Shown: positions 8,832 through 16,285 of the stretch, piece by piece | Layout: each line of letters begins with the position of its first letter | How positions within the stretch are numbered: the first letter of the stretch is position 1 | Assembly (NCBI GenBank): GCA_002728135.1 | Contig: PBVE01000003.1 | Coordinates: 47,487 to 83,742, forward strand | Direction of reading: 5' to 3' | DNA length: 36,256 nt | DNA from: Rhodospirillaceae bacterium | Lineage (GTDB): Bacteria; Pseudomonadota; Alphaproteobacteria; UBA828 | Program-made: the position numbers and the translations under genes | Notes under the pieces: model-generated | Seen by the model: only the letters and a program-made list of their open reading frames with translations | Database searches by the model: none | Told to the model about the DNA's origin: nothing

Positions 8832-8860
8832 TTGACATTAGCTTCTATTGTGGACATAGT
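8832..8860 (+). promoter_or_regulatory. Putative promoter of the ureABCEFGD operon
   Basis: TTGACA (8832-8837), 17 nt, then CATAGT (8855-8860, four of six to consensus). The predicted start near 8867 leaves a leader of about 97 nt before ureA. It sits in the 228-nt urtA-ureA divergent spacer. I saw no convincing sigma-54/NtrC element there, nor a clear minus-strand promoter for urtA. Confidence 0.45.
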
Positions 8861-8963
8861 AAATACTTGTTATGAATATACACATTATAAAATTGTGAAA
8901 TAATAATTTTTCATAGATTATTCTAGAAAAATTTTAAGATTTGGAATGTATGAGGTGTTGTAG

Positions 8964-9275
8964 ATGCATTTAACTGTACGCGAAGAAGAACGCATCCAAC
9001 TTTGGGCCGCTGCAGAAATGGCGAGGAGAAGGCTAGATAGAGGTATTAAGCTTAATTATCCTGAAGCTGTGGCTCTCATATGTGATGAAATTCTTGAGCG
9101 AGCCAGAGAGGGAAGTATCCCAATGTTGCCCGATTTAATGGAGTACGGTGCAACAATCCTTAAAAGTAAAGACGTGATGGATGGTGTTCAGGGAATGATG
9201 AAAATTATCCAAGTTGAAGCACTCTTTCCAGATGGCACAAAACTGGTCACAGTAACTAATCCCATTCGTGATTAA
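8964..9275 (+). CDS. ureA: Urease gamma subunit UreA
   Basis: The small structural subunit of nickel urease (103 aa, usual length about 100). Conserved family blocks are LDRGIKLNYPEAVALI (about residues 24-39), a helix with VMDGVQGMM, and the C-terminal VEALFPDGTKLVTVTNPI. A GAGG ribosome site lies eight bases before the ATG. It is first in a seven-gene operon and 18 nt from ureB. Cytoplasmic; it assembles with UreB and UreC. Confidence 0.97.
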   Translation: MHLTVREEERIQLWAAAEMARRRLDRGIKLNYPEAVALICDEILERAREGSIPMLPDLMEYGATILKSKDVMDGVQGMMKIIQVEALFPDGTKLVTVTNPIRD

Positions 9276-9293
9276 CTCAGAGGACTAAATGTA

Positions 9294-9794
9294 ATGTCGC
9301 AAAAAAAATGGTCCCCACCACCAATACCAAAATCAGTTGTTCCAGCTGAGGCTTTTGATGTGGGCGAACCCGAAAAGTGCGGGATGATAGAATTTGCAAA
9401 AGGTGACATAACAATTAATGAGGGGCGGGAAACAGCCACTTTGGTTATGGTAAATACTGGGGATAGACCAATACAAATTGGGGCTCATTATCACCTAGCT
9501 GAGTGTAATAGAGCTATGGCATTTGATCGTGAAGCAGCTTTCGGCATGCACTTAGATATTGCAAGCGGATCAGCTATTCGCTTTGAACCAGGTCAAAGCC
9601 GGAAAGTGCAAGTTACTGAATTTGCTGGTCGCCAAGTCGCATACGGAATGAATAATATGACGAATGGCACGACGAGATCAGAAATAATTAAAGACCGAAC
9701 CATGCGTCGCTTGCGAGAAGAAGGTTACTGCTTTGAGGGAGAAAGGTTTAAAGTGATTGAACCTGCAGACAAGCGGTTTGGAAATAAAAAATGA
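9294..9794 (+). CDS. ureB: Urease beta subunit UreB, extended form
   Basis: A structural subunit of urease. The beta-sandwich core spans roughly residues 30-125 and is recognisable from NTGDRPIQIGAHYHLAECN, FDREAAFGMHLDI and RFEPGQSRKVQVTEFAGR. At 166 aa it is much longer than the usual 100-110. About 30 extra residues precede the core (proline-rich WSPPPIPKSVVP) and about 40 charged residues follow it. From memory, the UreB of the Brucella ure-2 locus is also long. The ribosome site AGAGGA fits the ATG at 9294. A function for the extensions, such as subunit packing, is unknown. Confidence 0.95.
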   Translation: MSQKKWSPPPIPKSVVPAEAFDVGEPEKCGMIEFAKGDITINEGRETATLVMVNTGDRPIQIGAHYHLAECNRAMAFDREAAFGMHLDIASGSAIRFEPGQSRKVQVTEFAGRQVAYGMNNMTNGTTRSEIIKDRTMRRLREEGYCFEGERFKVIEPADKRFGNKK

Positions 9795-9857
9795 ACAACT
9801 TTAATAGGTTGTTTTCTGCGAATTCGATATTGATTAACGCCCGAGGAAACTTCGATT

Positions 9858-11567
9858 ATGAGTATTGATATCAAGCGTCCAGATTATGCAGCACAATACG
9901 GCCCAACTACGGGCGATAAAATTCATTTGGCTGACACAGGATTAGTTGCTGAAATCGAACACGATTATACTACTTATGGTGATGAGCTTGTATTTGGCGG
10001 AGGCAAGACCATTCGAGATGGTATGGGTCAAGCATCAAAATGGAAACAAAGCGATGGTGCTTTGGATATGGTAGTGACTAATGCCATAATTATAGACCCT
10101 ATTCTTGGAGTAGTAAAAGGTGATATAGGCATACTAAATGGAAAAATAGTCGGGGTAGGTAAATCTGGTAATCCAGATACTATGAATATAACACCGGGTC
10201 TTATTGTCTCTCCAAATACAGATATCCTCTCTGTGGAAGGAATGATTGTAACGCCAGGTCTTTTGGATATTCATCCACATTTTGATTCTGTTCAACAGCT
10301 TTATGAATATCAAAATGCAGGTGTTACAACAGTTATTGGTGGAGGGTCAGGTCCAAAAACTGTAGGTATCGAATGTCCTGGGGTATTTAATCTTCACAGA
10401 ATGCTGGAGGCAATGGCTGATATACCTCTAAATTTTGGAAATTTTGGAAAAGGTAATGCCGCGACAAAGGGTTCATTGATCGAACAAATCTTGGCTGGTG
10501 CAACAGGTTTAAAAATACATGAAGACTGGTCTTCTTCGCCTGCTGCAATAGAAACAACTATGGATTTGGCCGATGAATACGATTTCCAAGTTCAGATACA
10601 TGCCGATACATTAAATGAAACGGGTTATTACGAAGACACTGTTGCGGCAATTAATGGAAGAGTAATGCATATCTACCACGCTGAGGGGGCAGGTGGTGGA
10701 AACGCTCCAGATATTATGCGATGTGCAAGTGAACCTAATCTCCTTCCAAGTTCTACAAATCCGACTAATCCCTTCTCAATAAATACATATGATGAAGAGA
10801 TTGATATGTTAATAACCTGCCATAACTTAAATAAAGAAGTGCCAACGGATATAGCCTTTATTCAAGGAAGAGCCAGAGCAGAGACAATGCGAGCTGAAGA
10901 TGTACTTCATGACCTTGGGGCAATCAGTATGATTGGTTCAGATAGTCAGGGAGTAGGCCGGGCAGCTGAGAGTGCTCAACGATCTTTCCAACTGGCAGCA
11001 GTCAATAAAGTCAGATTTGGTCGCCTTGCAGAGGATGGTAAGGCTAATGATAATTTCAGAATAAAGCGTTATTTGGCAAAAGTTACGATAAACTCAGCAA
11101 TTACTTTTGGGGTTGATTCATATGTTGGGTCAATTACACCAGGAAAACTTGCTGATTTAGTGTTTTGGCGCCCAGAGTTTTTTATCGCTAAACCTGAAGT
11201 CACTTTAAAAGGAGGATTTATTTCACATTCTGTGATGGGTGATCCTGCAGGATCGCTTATGACTGGCCAACCACTAAAATATAGGCCACAATATGGATCA
11301 CTTGGTGCCAATCCACAAAGAACAAGTTACTCTTTTGTCACTAAAGCTGCTATAGAGGATGGTCTTGAAGATAAGCTTCTTAGTCACCAGACATTAGTCC
11401 CTATAACCCGTTGTCGAACAATATCAAAACGTGACATGATTCATAACAATGCTATGCCCGATATTCAGATAGATCCTGAAACATACAATGTGTATGTAGA
11501 TGGAGAACGTGCAACTGTAGAGCCAGCAAAAACGCTCCCGTTGGGTCAGCTATTTTATTTCCGGTAA
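9858..11567 (+). CDS. ureC: Urease alpha (catalytic) subunit UreC, divergent
   Basis: The catalytic subunit, hydrolysing urea to ammonia and carbamate (569 aa, normal length). Residues corresponding to the Klebsiella active site are present: H139 and H141 (HPH), K219 (carbamylated lysine, in GLKIHEDW), H221, H248 (QIHADT), H274 (YHAEG), flap C321-H322 (ITCHNL) and D362 (GSDSQG). So a working dinickel centre is expected. The loop after the first two ligands is unusual: DIHPHFDSVQQ instead of the common DTHIHFICPQQ. The flap also has CHN where CHH is common. It follows ureB by 63 nt; a GAGGA motif lies about 11 nt before the ATG. Confidence 0.96.
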   Translation: MSIDIKRPDYAAQYGPTTGDKIHLADTGLVAEIEHDYTTYGDELVFGGGKTIRDGMGQASKWKQSDGALDMVVTNAIIIDPILGVVKGDIGILNGKIVGVGKSGNPDTMNITPGLIVSPNTDILSVEGMIVTPGLLDIHPHFDSVQQLYEYQNAGVTTVIGGGSGPKTVGIECPGVFNLHRMLEAMADIPLNFGNFGKGNAATKGSLIEQILAGATGLKIHEDWSSSPAAIETTMDLADEYDFQVQIHADTLNETGYYEDTVAAINGRVMHIYHAEGAGGGNAPDIMRCASEPNLLPSSTNPTNPFSINTYDEEIDMLITCHNLNKEVPTDIAFIQGRARAETMRAEDVLHDLGAISMIGSDSQGVGRAAESAQRSFQLAAVNKVRFGRLAEDGKANDNFRIKRYLAKVTINSAITFGVDSYVGSITPGKLADLVFWRPEFFIAKPEVTLKGGFISHSVMGDPAGSLMTGQPLKYRPQYGSLGANPQRTSYSFVTKAAIEDGLEDKLLSHQTLVPITRCRTISKRDMIHNNAMPDIQIDPETYNVYVDGERATVEPAKTLPLGQLFYFR

Positions 11568-11592
11568 GAGTTTTAGTTAATACTTATTTATT

Positions 11593-12051
11593 ATGGACGT
11601 GATTACTGAAATAGTGGGAAATATTAACCAGTTTGGTGATAATACATTCCAGAAGGATCCTGTACTACTAACATCTGATCAACGTACTAGTCCTCATATG
11701 ATGATATCCAGCGAAGAGGGAAGAAATCTTAGAATATCCTTACCTAGGGGGGAAGAACTTGATGACGGTGATATTTTATTAATTGATGCAAAAGTTTTAG
11801 TTATAGTTAATGCAGCACCAGAGAATCTATTTATAGTTCAGCCAAACTCTTCTATTGATTGGGCAATTGCCGGTTTTCAGCTTGGAAACTTACACAGGCC
11901 AGTAAGGTTCACAGGTGATGCAATGCTAACTCCTGTTGATCCTATGGTTGCTGATATTCTGTCAAAGCTTGATATAAGCTATTCTCAGAAGAAAATTCCT
12001 TTCTCCGGTAGGAGGGTAGGTGCGTGGGGTGTTCATTCCCATGAGCATTGA
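11593..12051 (+). CDS. ureE: Urease nickel metallochaperone UreE
   Basis: Delivers nickel to the urease activation complex in the cytoplasm (152 aa). It has the N-terminal peptide-binding domain, the characteristic GNLHRPV motif (about residues 97-103) in the metal-binding domain, and a short histidine tail, HSHEH, at the extreme C-terminus. The tail is far smaller than the His-rich tail of Klebsiella UreE. It starts 25 nt after ureC and its end overlaps ureF. No obvious ribosome site precedes the ATG at 11593, so coupling to ureC translation is likely. Confidence 0.92.
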   Translation: MDVITEIVGNINQFGDNTFQKDPVLLTSDQRTSPHMMISSEEGRNLRISLPRGEELDDGDILLIDAKVLVIVNAAPENLFIVQPNSSIDWAIAGFQLGNLHRPVRFTGDAMLTPVDPMVADILSKLDISYSQKKIPFSGRRVGAWGVHSHEH

Positions 12052-12757
12052 TATAAAACCATCACACTCATCCAATTCTGCTATTCTTAATCTGTTGCAG
12101 ATTGCTAATTCGTCATTTCCAACTGGTGCTTTTAACCATTCATATGGTTTTGAAACGCTTATCAACGATGGCTCTATTCATGATGCAAGTTCTTTTGGAG
12201 AACACTGTTTTGATTGGCTAATTTATGGCATGGCAAAATCAGATGGTGCTGGAATGGCATTATCGCATCGTGCAACGATTCAGAACAATTTGGAAGAACT
12301 AATATATTTAGATGAGCAGGTTGGAGCTCTTAAAACTGCAAGAGAAATTAGGGAGGCTTCAGTGAAGACAGGTTTGGCAATGCTTTCTAGCCTTCAGGAC
12401 ATCTTTAAACTTAATGCTTTAGTGCCGTATGCCGAGGCTATTAAAAAGCAGGCTTGTAGTGGACATCAAGCAGTTGTCTTTGGTATTGGGTCAGCTGCCT
12501 TAGACATAAATGAATATGACAGTGTACTGGCATTCTTACAGTCTAGTTTTTCAAATTTGATCGGTGTTGGTTCACGTATAATTCCATTAGGACAAGTTGA
12601 AAGCCAAAACCTTATTCGTCAAGCAGCTCCAATGTTTATAGAAGCCGCAGAAATAGCAATGGCCACAAATAGAGAAAATCTCAGCTCTTCAACGTTTGGT
12701 TTAGATTTGGCAGCGATGGAACATGAGAGGCTCTATTCTCGTCTTTGCATGTCATAA
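12041..12757 (+). CDS. ureF: Urease accessory protein UreF
   Basis: A helical chaperone that forms the UreD-UreF-UreG complex activating urease. The N-terminal motif LLQIANSSFPTGAFNHSYGFE is the UreF hallmark (first part about residues 18-37). Another conserved block is the C-terminal region near SRIIPLGQ. I chose ATG at 12041, which overlaps ureE by 11 nt and gives 238 aa. A GTG at 12020 has a good GGAGG just upstream and would add seven residues, so the start is not settled. It precedes ureG by 37 nt. Confidence 0.92.
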   Translation: MSIDIKPSHSSNSAILNLLQIANSSFPTGAFNHSYGFETLINDGSIHDASSFGEHCFDWLIYGMAKSDGAGMALSHRATIQNNLEELIYLDEQVGALKTAREIREASVKTGLAMLSSLQDIFKLNALVPYAEAIKKQACSGHQAVVFGIGSAALDINEYDSVLAFLQSSFSNLIGVGSRIIPLGQVESQNLIRQAAPMFIEAAEIAMATNRENLSSSTFGLDLAAMEHERLYSRLCMS

Positions 12758-12794
12758 TAAAGGCATAAAATGATTAAAATTTTAGGAGATAGTA

Positions 12795-13430
12795 ATGCGC
12801 AGACCAGTCAGAATTGGAATAGGCGGCCCTGTAGGTTCGGGTAAAACAGCACTATTAGTAGCTCTATGCAATGTTATGCGTAAGAAGCATTCAGTTGCAG
12901 CTATAACTAATGATATTTTCACAAAAGAAGATGCAGAATTTGTATCACGAAGTGGTGCTATTGATCCTGAGAGAGTCATAGGTGTTGAAACTGGAGGTTG
13001 TCCACATACCGCAATAAGAGAAGATGTTTCTATGAATTCTCATGCTATTGAAGAAGTATCAAAACGTTTTCCAGATTTAGATATCGTTTTCCTAGAAAGC
13101 GGAGGTGATAATCTTGCTGCAACCTTTAGCCCTGAGCTTGTGGACAGTCATATTTACGTTATAGACGTTGCTGAAGGCGATAAGATTCCCAGAAAGGGAG
13201 GCCCTGGTATAACTAAATCTCCATTGTTAGTAATCAATAAAATCGACTTAGCACCTCATGTAGGTGCAGATCTCTCAGTTATGGATAGAGACTCAAAAAA
13301 AATGAGGGGAGAAAGGCCATTTTATTTTACTAATATGCGTGATGTTGAAGGTTTGGATAAGGTTATAAATTGGATTGAAACACAGGTTTTATTCCTTAAT
13401 CCTGAAGAAGAGGTGGCTGATGCTACTTGA
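12795..13430 (+). CDS. ureG: Urease accessory GTPase UreG
   Basis: A SIMIBI-class GTPase supplying energy for nickel insertion (211 aa). The P-loop is GPVGSGKT (11-18). The invariant metal-binding CPH is at residues 69-71 in [12 protein letters not shown]. The switch region has [12 protein letters not shown], and the guanine-specificity motif is NKID. A clean GGAG ribosome site precedes the ATG. The 3' end overlaps ureD by 11 nt. Highly conserved and unambiguous. Confidence 0.97.
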   Translation: MRRPVRIGIGGPVGSGKTALLVALCNVMRKKHSVAAITNDIFTKEDAEFVSRSGAIDPERVIGVETGGCPHTAIREDVSMNSHAIEEVSKRFPDLDIVFLESGGDNLAATFSPELVDSHIYVIDVAEGDKIPRKGGPGITKSPLLVINKIDLAPHVGADLSVMDRDSKKMRGERPFYFTNMRDVEGLDKVINWIETQVLFLNPEEEVADAT

Positions 13431-14283
13431 TCCCCTTCAGCCCGACCCAGATTGGATTGTCGGTAAATACGCACTAATGAATGTAGAAGCATCCGTTCAT
13501 GGAGATAAAACCAAGATCCGACCGGTATGCTGGAGAATTCCATATCAATGGCAGGGTACTCATTATCAAAATCATGATGACCAACCCTATATGTTATTAG
13601 TAAATAGTAGTGGAGGTTTTGTTGAGGGAGACGTTTCTCAGTTTCATGCGAAAATAGAAGAAGGTGCAAGATGCTTATTCACCACAACCGCCTCTAGTAA
13701 GTTTTATAAATGTCTAGATGGAAAGGTTTCGCGAGAAATAGTTGATATAGTGGCTGACAAAAATAGTTTGGTTGAATATCTTCCAGATGAAGCAATACCG
13801 TTTGAAAGAAGCAAGGTTCAAAGAATAAATCGTATATCTTTACACCGTACCTCAAGATTATTTGCTACAGATATGATCTCGGCAGGTCGCATACATTTTG
13901 GTGATGGAGAAATCTTTAAATTTGATAGTCTTACTAGTGAATTCCAAGTTTCTATTGACGGTAGAACAGTTATTTTAGATCGGATAGATCTTCCTACTTT
14001 ACAAGATGTCCGAGCACTTTCTAGATTATGGTGTGGTTACTTGCATATGGCTACAGTATTTTCTTATGCCCATGATCTATCTTCTGGTGTTGAAGATAAA
14101 ATTTTTGAATTAGGAAAAAAATTAGAGAACAGCAAAATAGCTGTAAGTCGTATTGATAATTTTATTACCGTAAGGATTTTATCAAAAGAAACATGGCAAG
14201 CTCATGAAGTTTTATATTCTATTTGGGAAATACTAAGGCCAGAAATTGCATATAAAGAAGCCTCGCCAATCATGAAGTGTTAA
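13420..14283 (+). CDS. ureD: Urease accessory protein UreD (UreH)
   Basis: A scaffold that binds apo-urease and carries the nickel path (287 aa from this start). Family patterns seen are [10 protein letters not shown] (in place of the common PPGGVxGGD), [11 protein letters not shown] and [13 protein letters not shown]. It is clearly divergent from typical UreD, matching the divergent UreB and UreC. I chose ATG at 13420 because AGAGG lies about seven bases upstream and it overlaps the ureG stop by 11 nt. A TTG at 13375 would extend 45 nt further into ureG and is unlikely. Last gene of the urease operon; no nickel transporter follows. Confidence 0.9.
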   Translation: MLLDPLQPDPDWIVGKYALMNVEASVHGDKTKIRPVCWRIPYQWQGTHYQNHDDQPYMLLVNSSGGFVEGDVSQFHAKIEEGARCLFTTTASSKFYKCLDGKVSREIVDIVADKNSLVEYLPDEAIPFERSKVQRINRISLHRTSRLFATDMISAGRIHFGDGEIFKFDSLTSEFQVSIDGRTVILDRIDLPTLQDVRALSRLWCGYLHMATVFSYAHDLSSGVEDKIFELGKKLENSKIAVSRIDNFITVRILSKETWQAHEVLYSIWEILRPEIAYKEASPIMKC

Positions 14284-14625
14284 TGTTCCTAGTTCATAAA
14301 CAAGTTTACATACATCTATGTAAGCAATAGTAGGTTAATAAGTCATAACAAAGCCGTACTTTGCCCAGCTCGTAGATTATTTTCTTATAAGTAATACTTC
14401 AAACATTTCAGGAAAATATATGAGCTTCACTAATTGTAAGTGACTTTAAATTAGTGTCACAAATCTAAATTTTTACGCCAAATTTTAGAGCTAAATTCAG
14501 AGATGTTAAGAATTTTCAAATAATGATTTGAAAAATATAAGAATTTTTATTATTATTATTGAGAATGATTATCATTCGCATTAGTATTATTTCTACTTCA
14601 TAAAATAATAAACAAAGGTTCAATC
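14284..14625. other. 342-nt intergenic region after the urease operon
   Basis: AT-rich and without a coding frame. It holds a 9-bp stem (GTTTACATA/TATGTAAGC, 14304-14325, loop CATC) just after ureD, a possible weak terminator without a T-run. A second 8-bp stem (CACTAATT/AATTAGTG) spans 14428-14456. Further on are a TAT microsatellite and the Fur box with its promoter. Confidence 0.6.
14561..14579 (+). promoter_or_regulatory. Fur box (ferric uptake regulator operator)
   Basis: GAGAATGATTATCATTCGC closely follows the classical 19-bp Fur consensus GATAATGATAATCATTATC. Its two 9-nt arms match as an inverted repeat at eight of nine positions around the central base at 14570. It overlaps promoter-like elements TTGAGA (14559-14564) and TAGTAT (14582-14587), 17 nt apart. 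That is the layout expected for iron-dependent repression of the gene starting at 14626. A related metal regulator (Mur, Zur) is possible. Confidence 0.75.
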
Positions 14626-15126
14626 GTGAAATCTACATTAAAATTCTTAGATTTAGAATTTCCGGAACAGCTTATTGTTTGGGCAATGAGGGTTTGGACA
14701 CGGATAGGTGATGAAGAAGCAAGTCTCCATTATATTTTGCGTGATGGTCTTTCCAAAGCTGGTGCAACCAATGCTTATATAGACTTTGATAGTACAATGA
14801 CAATTTTGAACGAAACATCATTGTTGCCTTATCGTACTGGTTGTCCAGATGGTTGCTGTGAAAATTTCCAACACTTGTGTGCTATAGAGAAAATTTTCCT
14901 TATGACTGTTTCTCGGTTGCAATCATCTAGCTCTATTAGAGTTTTTCATACTAACCTTAATAGGTTTATTACTCAAAAAGGAATGCACTTGGTCGATGAA
15001 CCGATCAAGCAGCTGGCTGATTCATTGTATAAATCAAATATTAGGTTACCTATTCAAGATTGGGATCTAGAGTTTGATATAGAATATTCAGGTGAAAATA
15101 TGCCCCAACATAGAACTTTTCATTAA
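14626..15126 (+). CDS. Unrecognised protein behind a Fur box, with a cysteine cluster
   Basis: A 166-aa soluble protein that I do not recognise. There is no signal peptide or membrane segment. The N-terminal half (FPEQLIVWAMRVWTRIGDEE) looks helical and tryptophan-rich. The centre carries four cysteines in GCPDGCCENFQHLC (about residues 82-95, pattern C-x3-CC-x6-C), which could bind iron, another metal or an Fe-S cluster. The start is GTG at 14626 with AAAGG seven to eight bases upstream. It begins 47 nt after the Fur box and is followed 34 nt later by a peroxiredoxin, suggesting an iron-starvation or oxidative-stress role. This is inference from context only. Confidence 0.8.
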   Translation: MKSTLKFLDLEFPEQLIVWAMRVWTRIGDEEASLHYILRDGLSKAGATNAYIDFDSTMTILNETSLLPYRTGCPDGCCENFQHLCAIEKIFLMTVSRLQSSSSIRVFHTNLNRFITQKGMHLVDEPIKQLADSLYKSNIRLPIQDWDLEFDIEYSGENMPQHRTFH

Positions 15127-15160
15127 ATTATTATGATAAATCATCAGAAAGGATAAATTC

Positions 15161-15673
15161 ATGAGTCCGTTAGATCACAGAAAAATAGGTAATAGAGTCC
15201 CTGATGTTGAATTTCCGGTCAGGGAAAATGATGAGTGGCGCAAAATTACCAGTAATGAAATCTTTGATAAAAAAAACGTTGTAATTTTTGCTTTACCTAG
15301 GGCATTTACTCCAACATGTTCTTCCAGTCACCTTCCTGGTTACTCCGCACATGCTAATGAAATCAGGGCTACTGGCATTGACTCAATTTATTGTCTTTCA
15401 GTAAATGATTGGTTTGTTATGCAAGCTTGGAAAGATAATTTAAGCGTGGGAGAAGAAATAACAATGTTGCCAGATGGTAATATGGATTTTACTAAAGATA
15501 TGGGAATGTTGTTAGATAAAAGGCATTTAGGTTTTGGCCCACGATCTTGGAGATACTCAATGGTTGTAAGAGATTGGAGTATAGACAAATTATTTGTGGA
15601 AGATTTTGCAGATGACGGTGATCCTTTTGCTGTTAGCGGTGCCCCAAATATGTTGCAAAACTTGATTTCTTAA
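15161..15673 (+). CDS. Peroxiredoxin, Prx5/AhpE-like thioredoxin fold
   Basis: A thiol peroxidase reducing hydrogen peroxide and organic hydroperoxides (170 aa). The peroxidatic cysteine is C53 in the active-site signature PRAFTPTCSSSHLPGY, with P46 and T50 in the expected places. The Prx5 pattern IYCLSVNDWFVMQAW (C78) follows, and the arginine likely to complete the site lies in FGPRSWRYS. AAAGGA provides a ribosome site. It is probably cotranscribed with the Fur-box gene upstream, which would place peroxide defence under iron control. Confidence 0.92.
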   Translation: MSPLDHRKIGNRVPDVEFPVRENDEWRKITSNEIFDKKNVVIFALPRAFTPTCSSSHLPGYSAHANEIRATGIDSIYCLSVNDWFVMQAWKDNLSVGEEITMLPDGNMDFTKDMGMLLDKRHLGFGPRSWRYSMVVRDWSIDKLFVEDFADDGDPFAVSGAPNMLQNLIS

Positions 15674-15844
15674 AAATTTATTATGTCTCATAATTTTACA
15701 AGAATAGTGTTGGTAGCCATAGATGAAATTTTTGACTATGGAGCTTATAGAAGACTAATTAATGACAAGGATTCTGAACCTAGAACATAAAAACATATAA
15801 GATTAATTAATATGATTCTTTTAACAGAATTTTATAAAAAAATT

Positions 15845-15877
15845 GATAATGGAGGGTTGTAAAAACCCTCCATTATC
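15845..15877 (-). terminator. Perfect 14-bp hairpin, terminator-like on the minus strand
   Basis: GATAATGGAGGGTT (15845-15858), loop GTAAA, AACCCTCCATTATC (15864-15877): fourteen uninterrupted pairs. On the plus strand it is preceded by a run of A, so read from the minus strand it is followed by AATTTTTTT, a good rho-independent tail. On the plus strand only TTATGAATC follows. It could be bidirectional, terminating the peroxiredoxin transcript and an unseen leftward RNA. Confidence 0.6.
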
Positions 15878-16265
15878 TTATGAATCTCATAATTTTAAAC
15901 TCATAAGCGAAATAAATATAATACTAGATATACTCATATTTATGATTTATCAGGGGAATACAATTATTATTTCAAGACAGTATAATTGATTCTAGCATAA
16001 ACTATTTTGTAGTATTTACTTGAGTTAGTTTAATAACTAGAGACGACTTTGACACTATATTAAATTTAATAATAAACCTCATAATTAATTGTAATTAATT
16101 AAATTTTCATAACAAATTAAAAGTTTTAAAAATTACCTAAATAAAACTAGACTTGGCCGTGATATGAGAGTGTAGTAATTTTTTAATTACATAAATGTTA
16201 AAGTTGTTTATTTCTAGTCTTGTGTTTTTTTTAGATTCTAATTTAGCTCTAGAATAATTTATTCA

Positions 16266-16279
16266 ATGGGGGGTCCCAT
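16266..16279 (+). promoter_or_regulatory. Small hairpin covering the ribosome site of the DUF2130 gene
   Basis: ATGGG (16266-16270), loop GGGT, CCCAT (16275-16279), ending six bases before the start codon at 16286. The G-run that would serve as ribosome site lies in the stem and loop. The same bases also encode a six-codon frame (ATG 16266, TAA 16284-16286) whose stop overlaps the start codon. Either could control translation; this is speculative. Confidence 0.3.
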
Positions 16280-16285
16280 AGCATA

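Larger units (their letters stand above)
15674..16285. other. 612-nt AT-rich intergenic region
   Basis: No supportable gene. A 35-codon frame (ATG 15683 to TAA 15790, beginning MSHNFTRIVL) lies right after the peroxiredoxin but has no ribosome site. A perfect 14-bp hairpin sits at 15845-15877. The rest is AT-rich with short palindromes (for example GTAATT/AATTAC at 16175-16190) and a 5-bp stem right before the next gene. Confidence 0.6.

Noticed and set aside
8736-8963. Sigma-54/NtrC promoter for nitrogen control of urt and ure genes
   Set aside because: Expected for urea genes, but no GG-N10-GC type element could be supported by eye in the spacer.
13322-13669. 115-codon minus-strand frame across the ureG-ureD junction
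   Set aside because: Antisense to two conserved urease genes and without recognisable protein features.
14550-14560. TAT trinucleotide run before the Fur box
   Set aside because: Short low-complexity AT sequence, common in this DNA; not a meaningful repeat.
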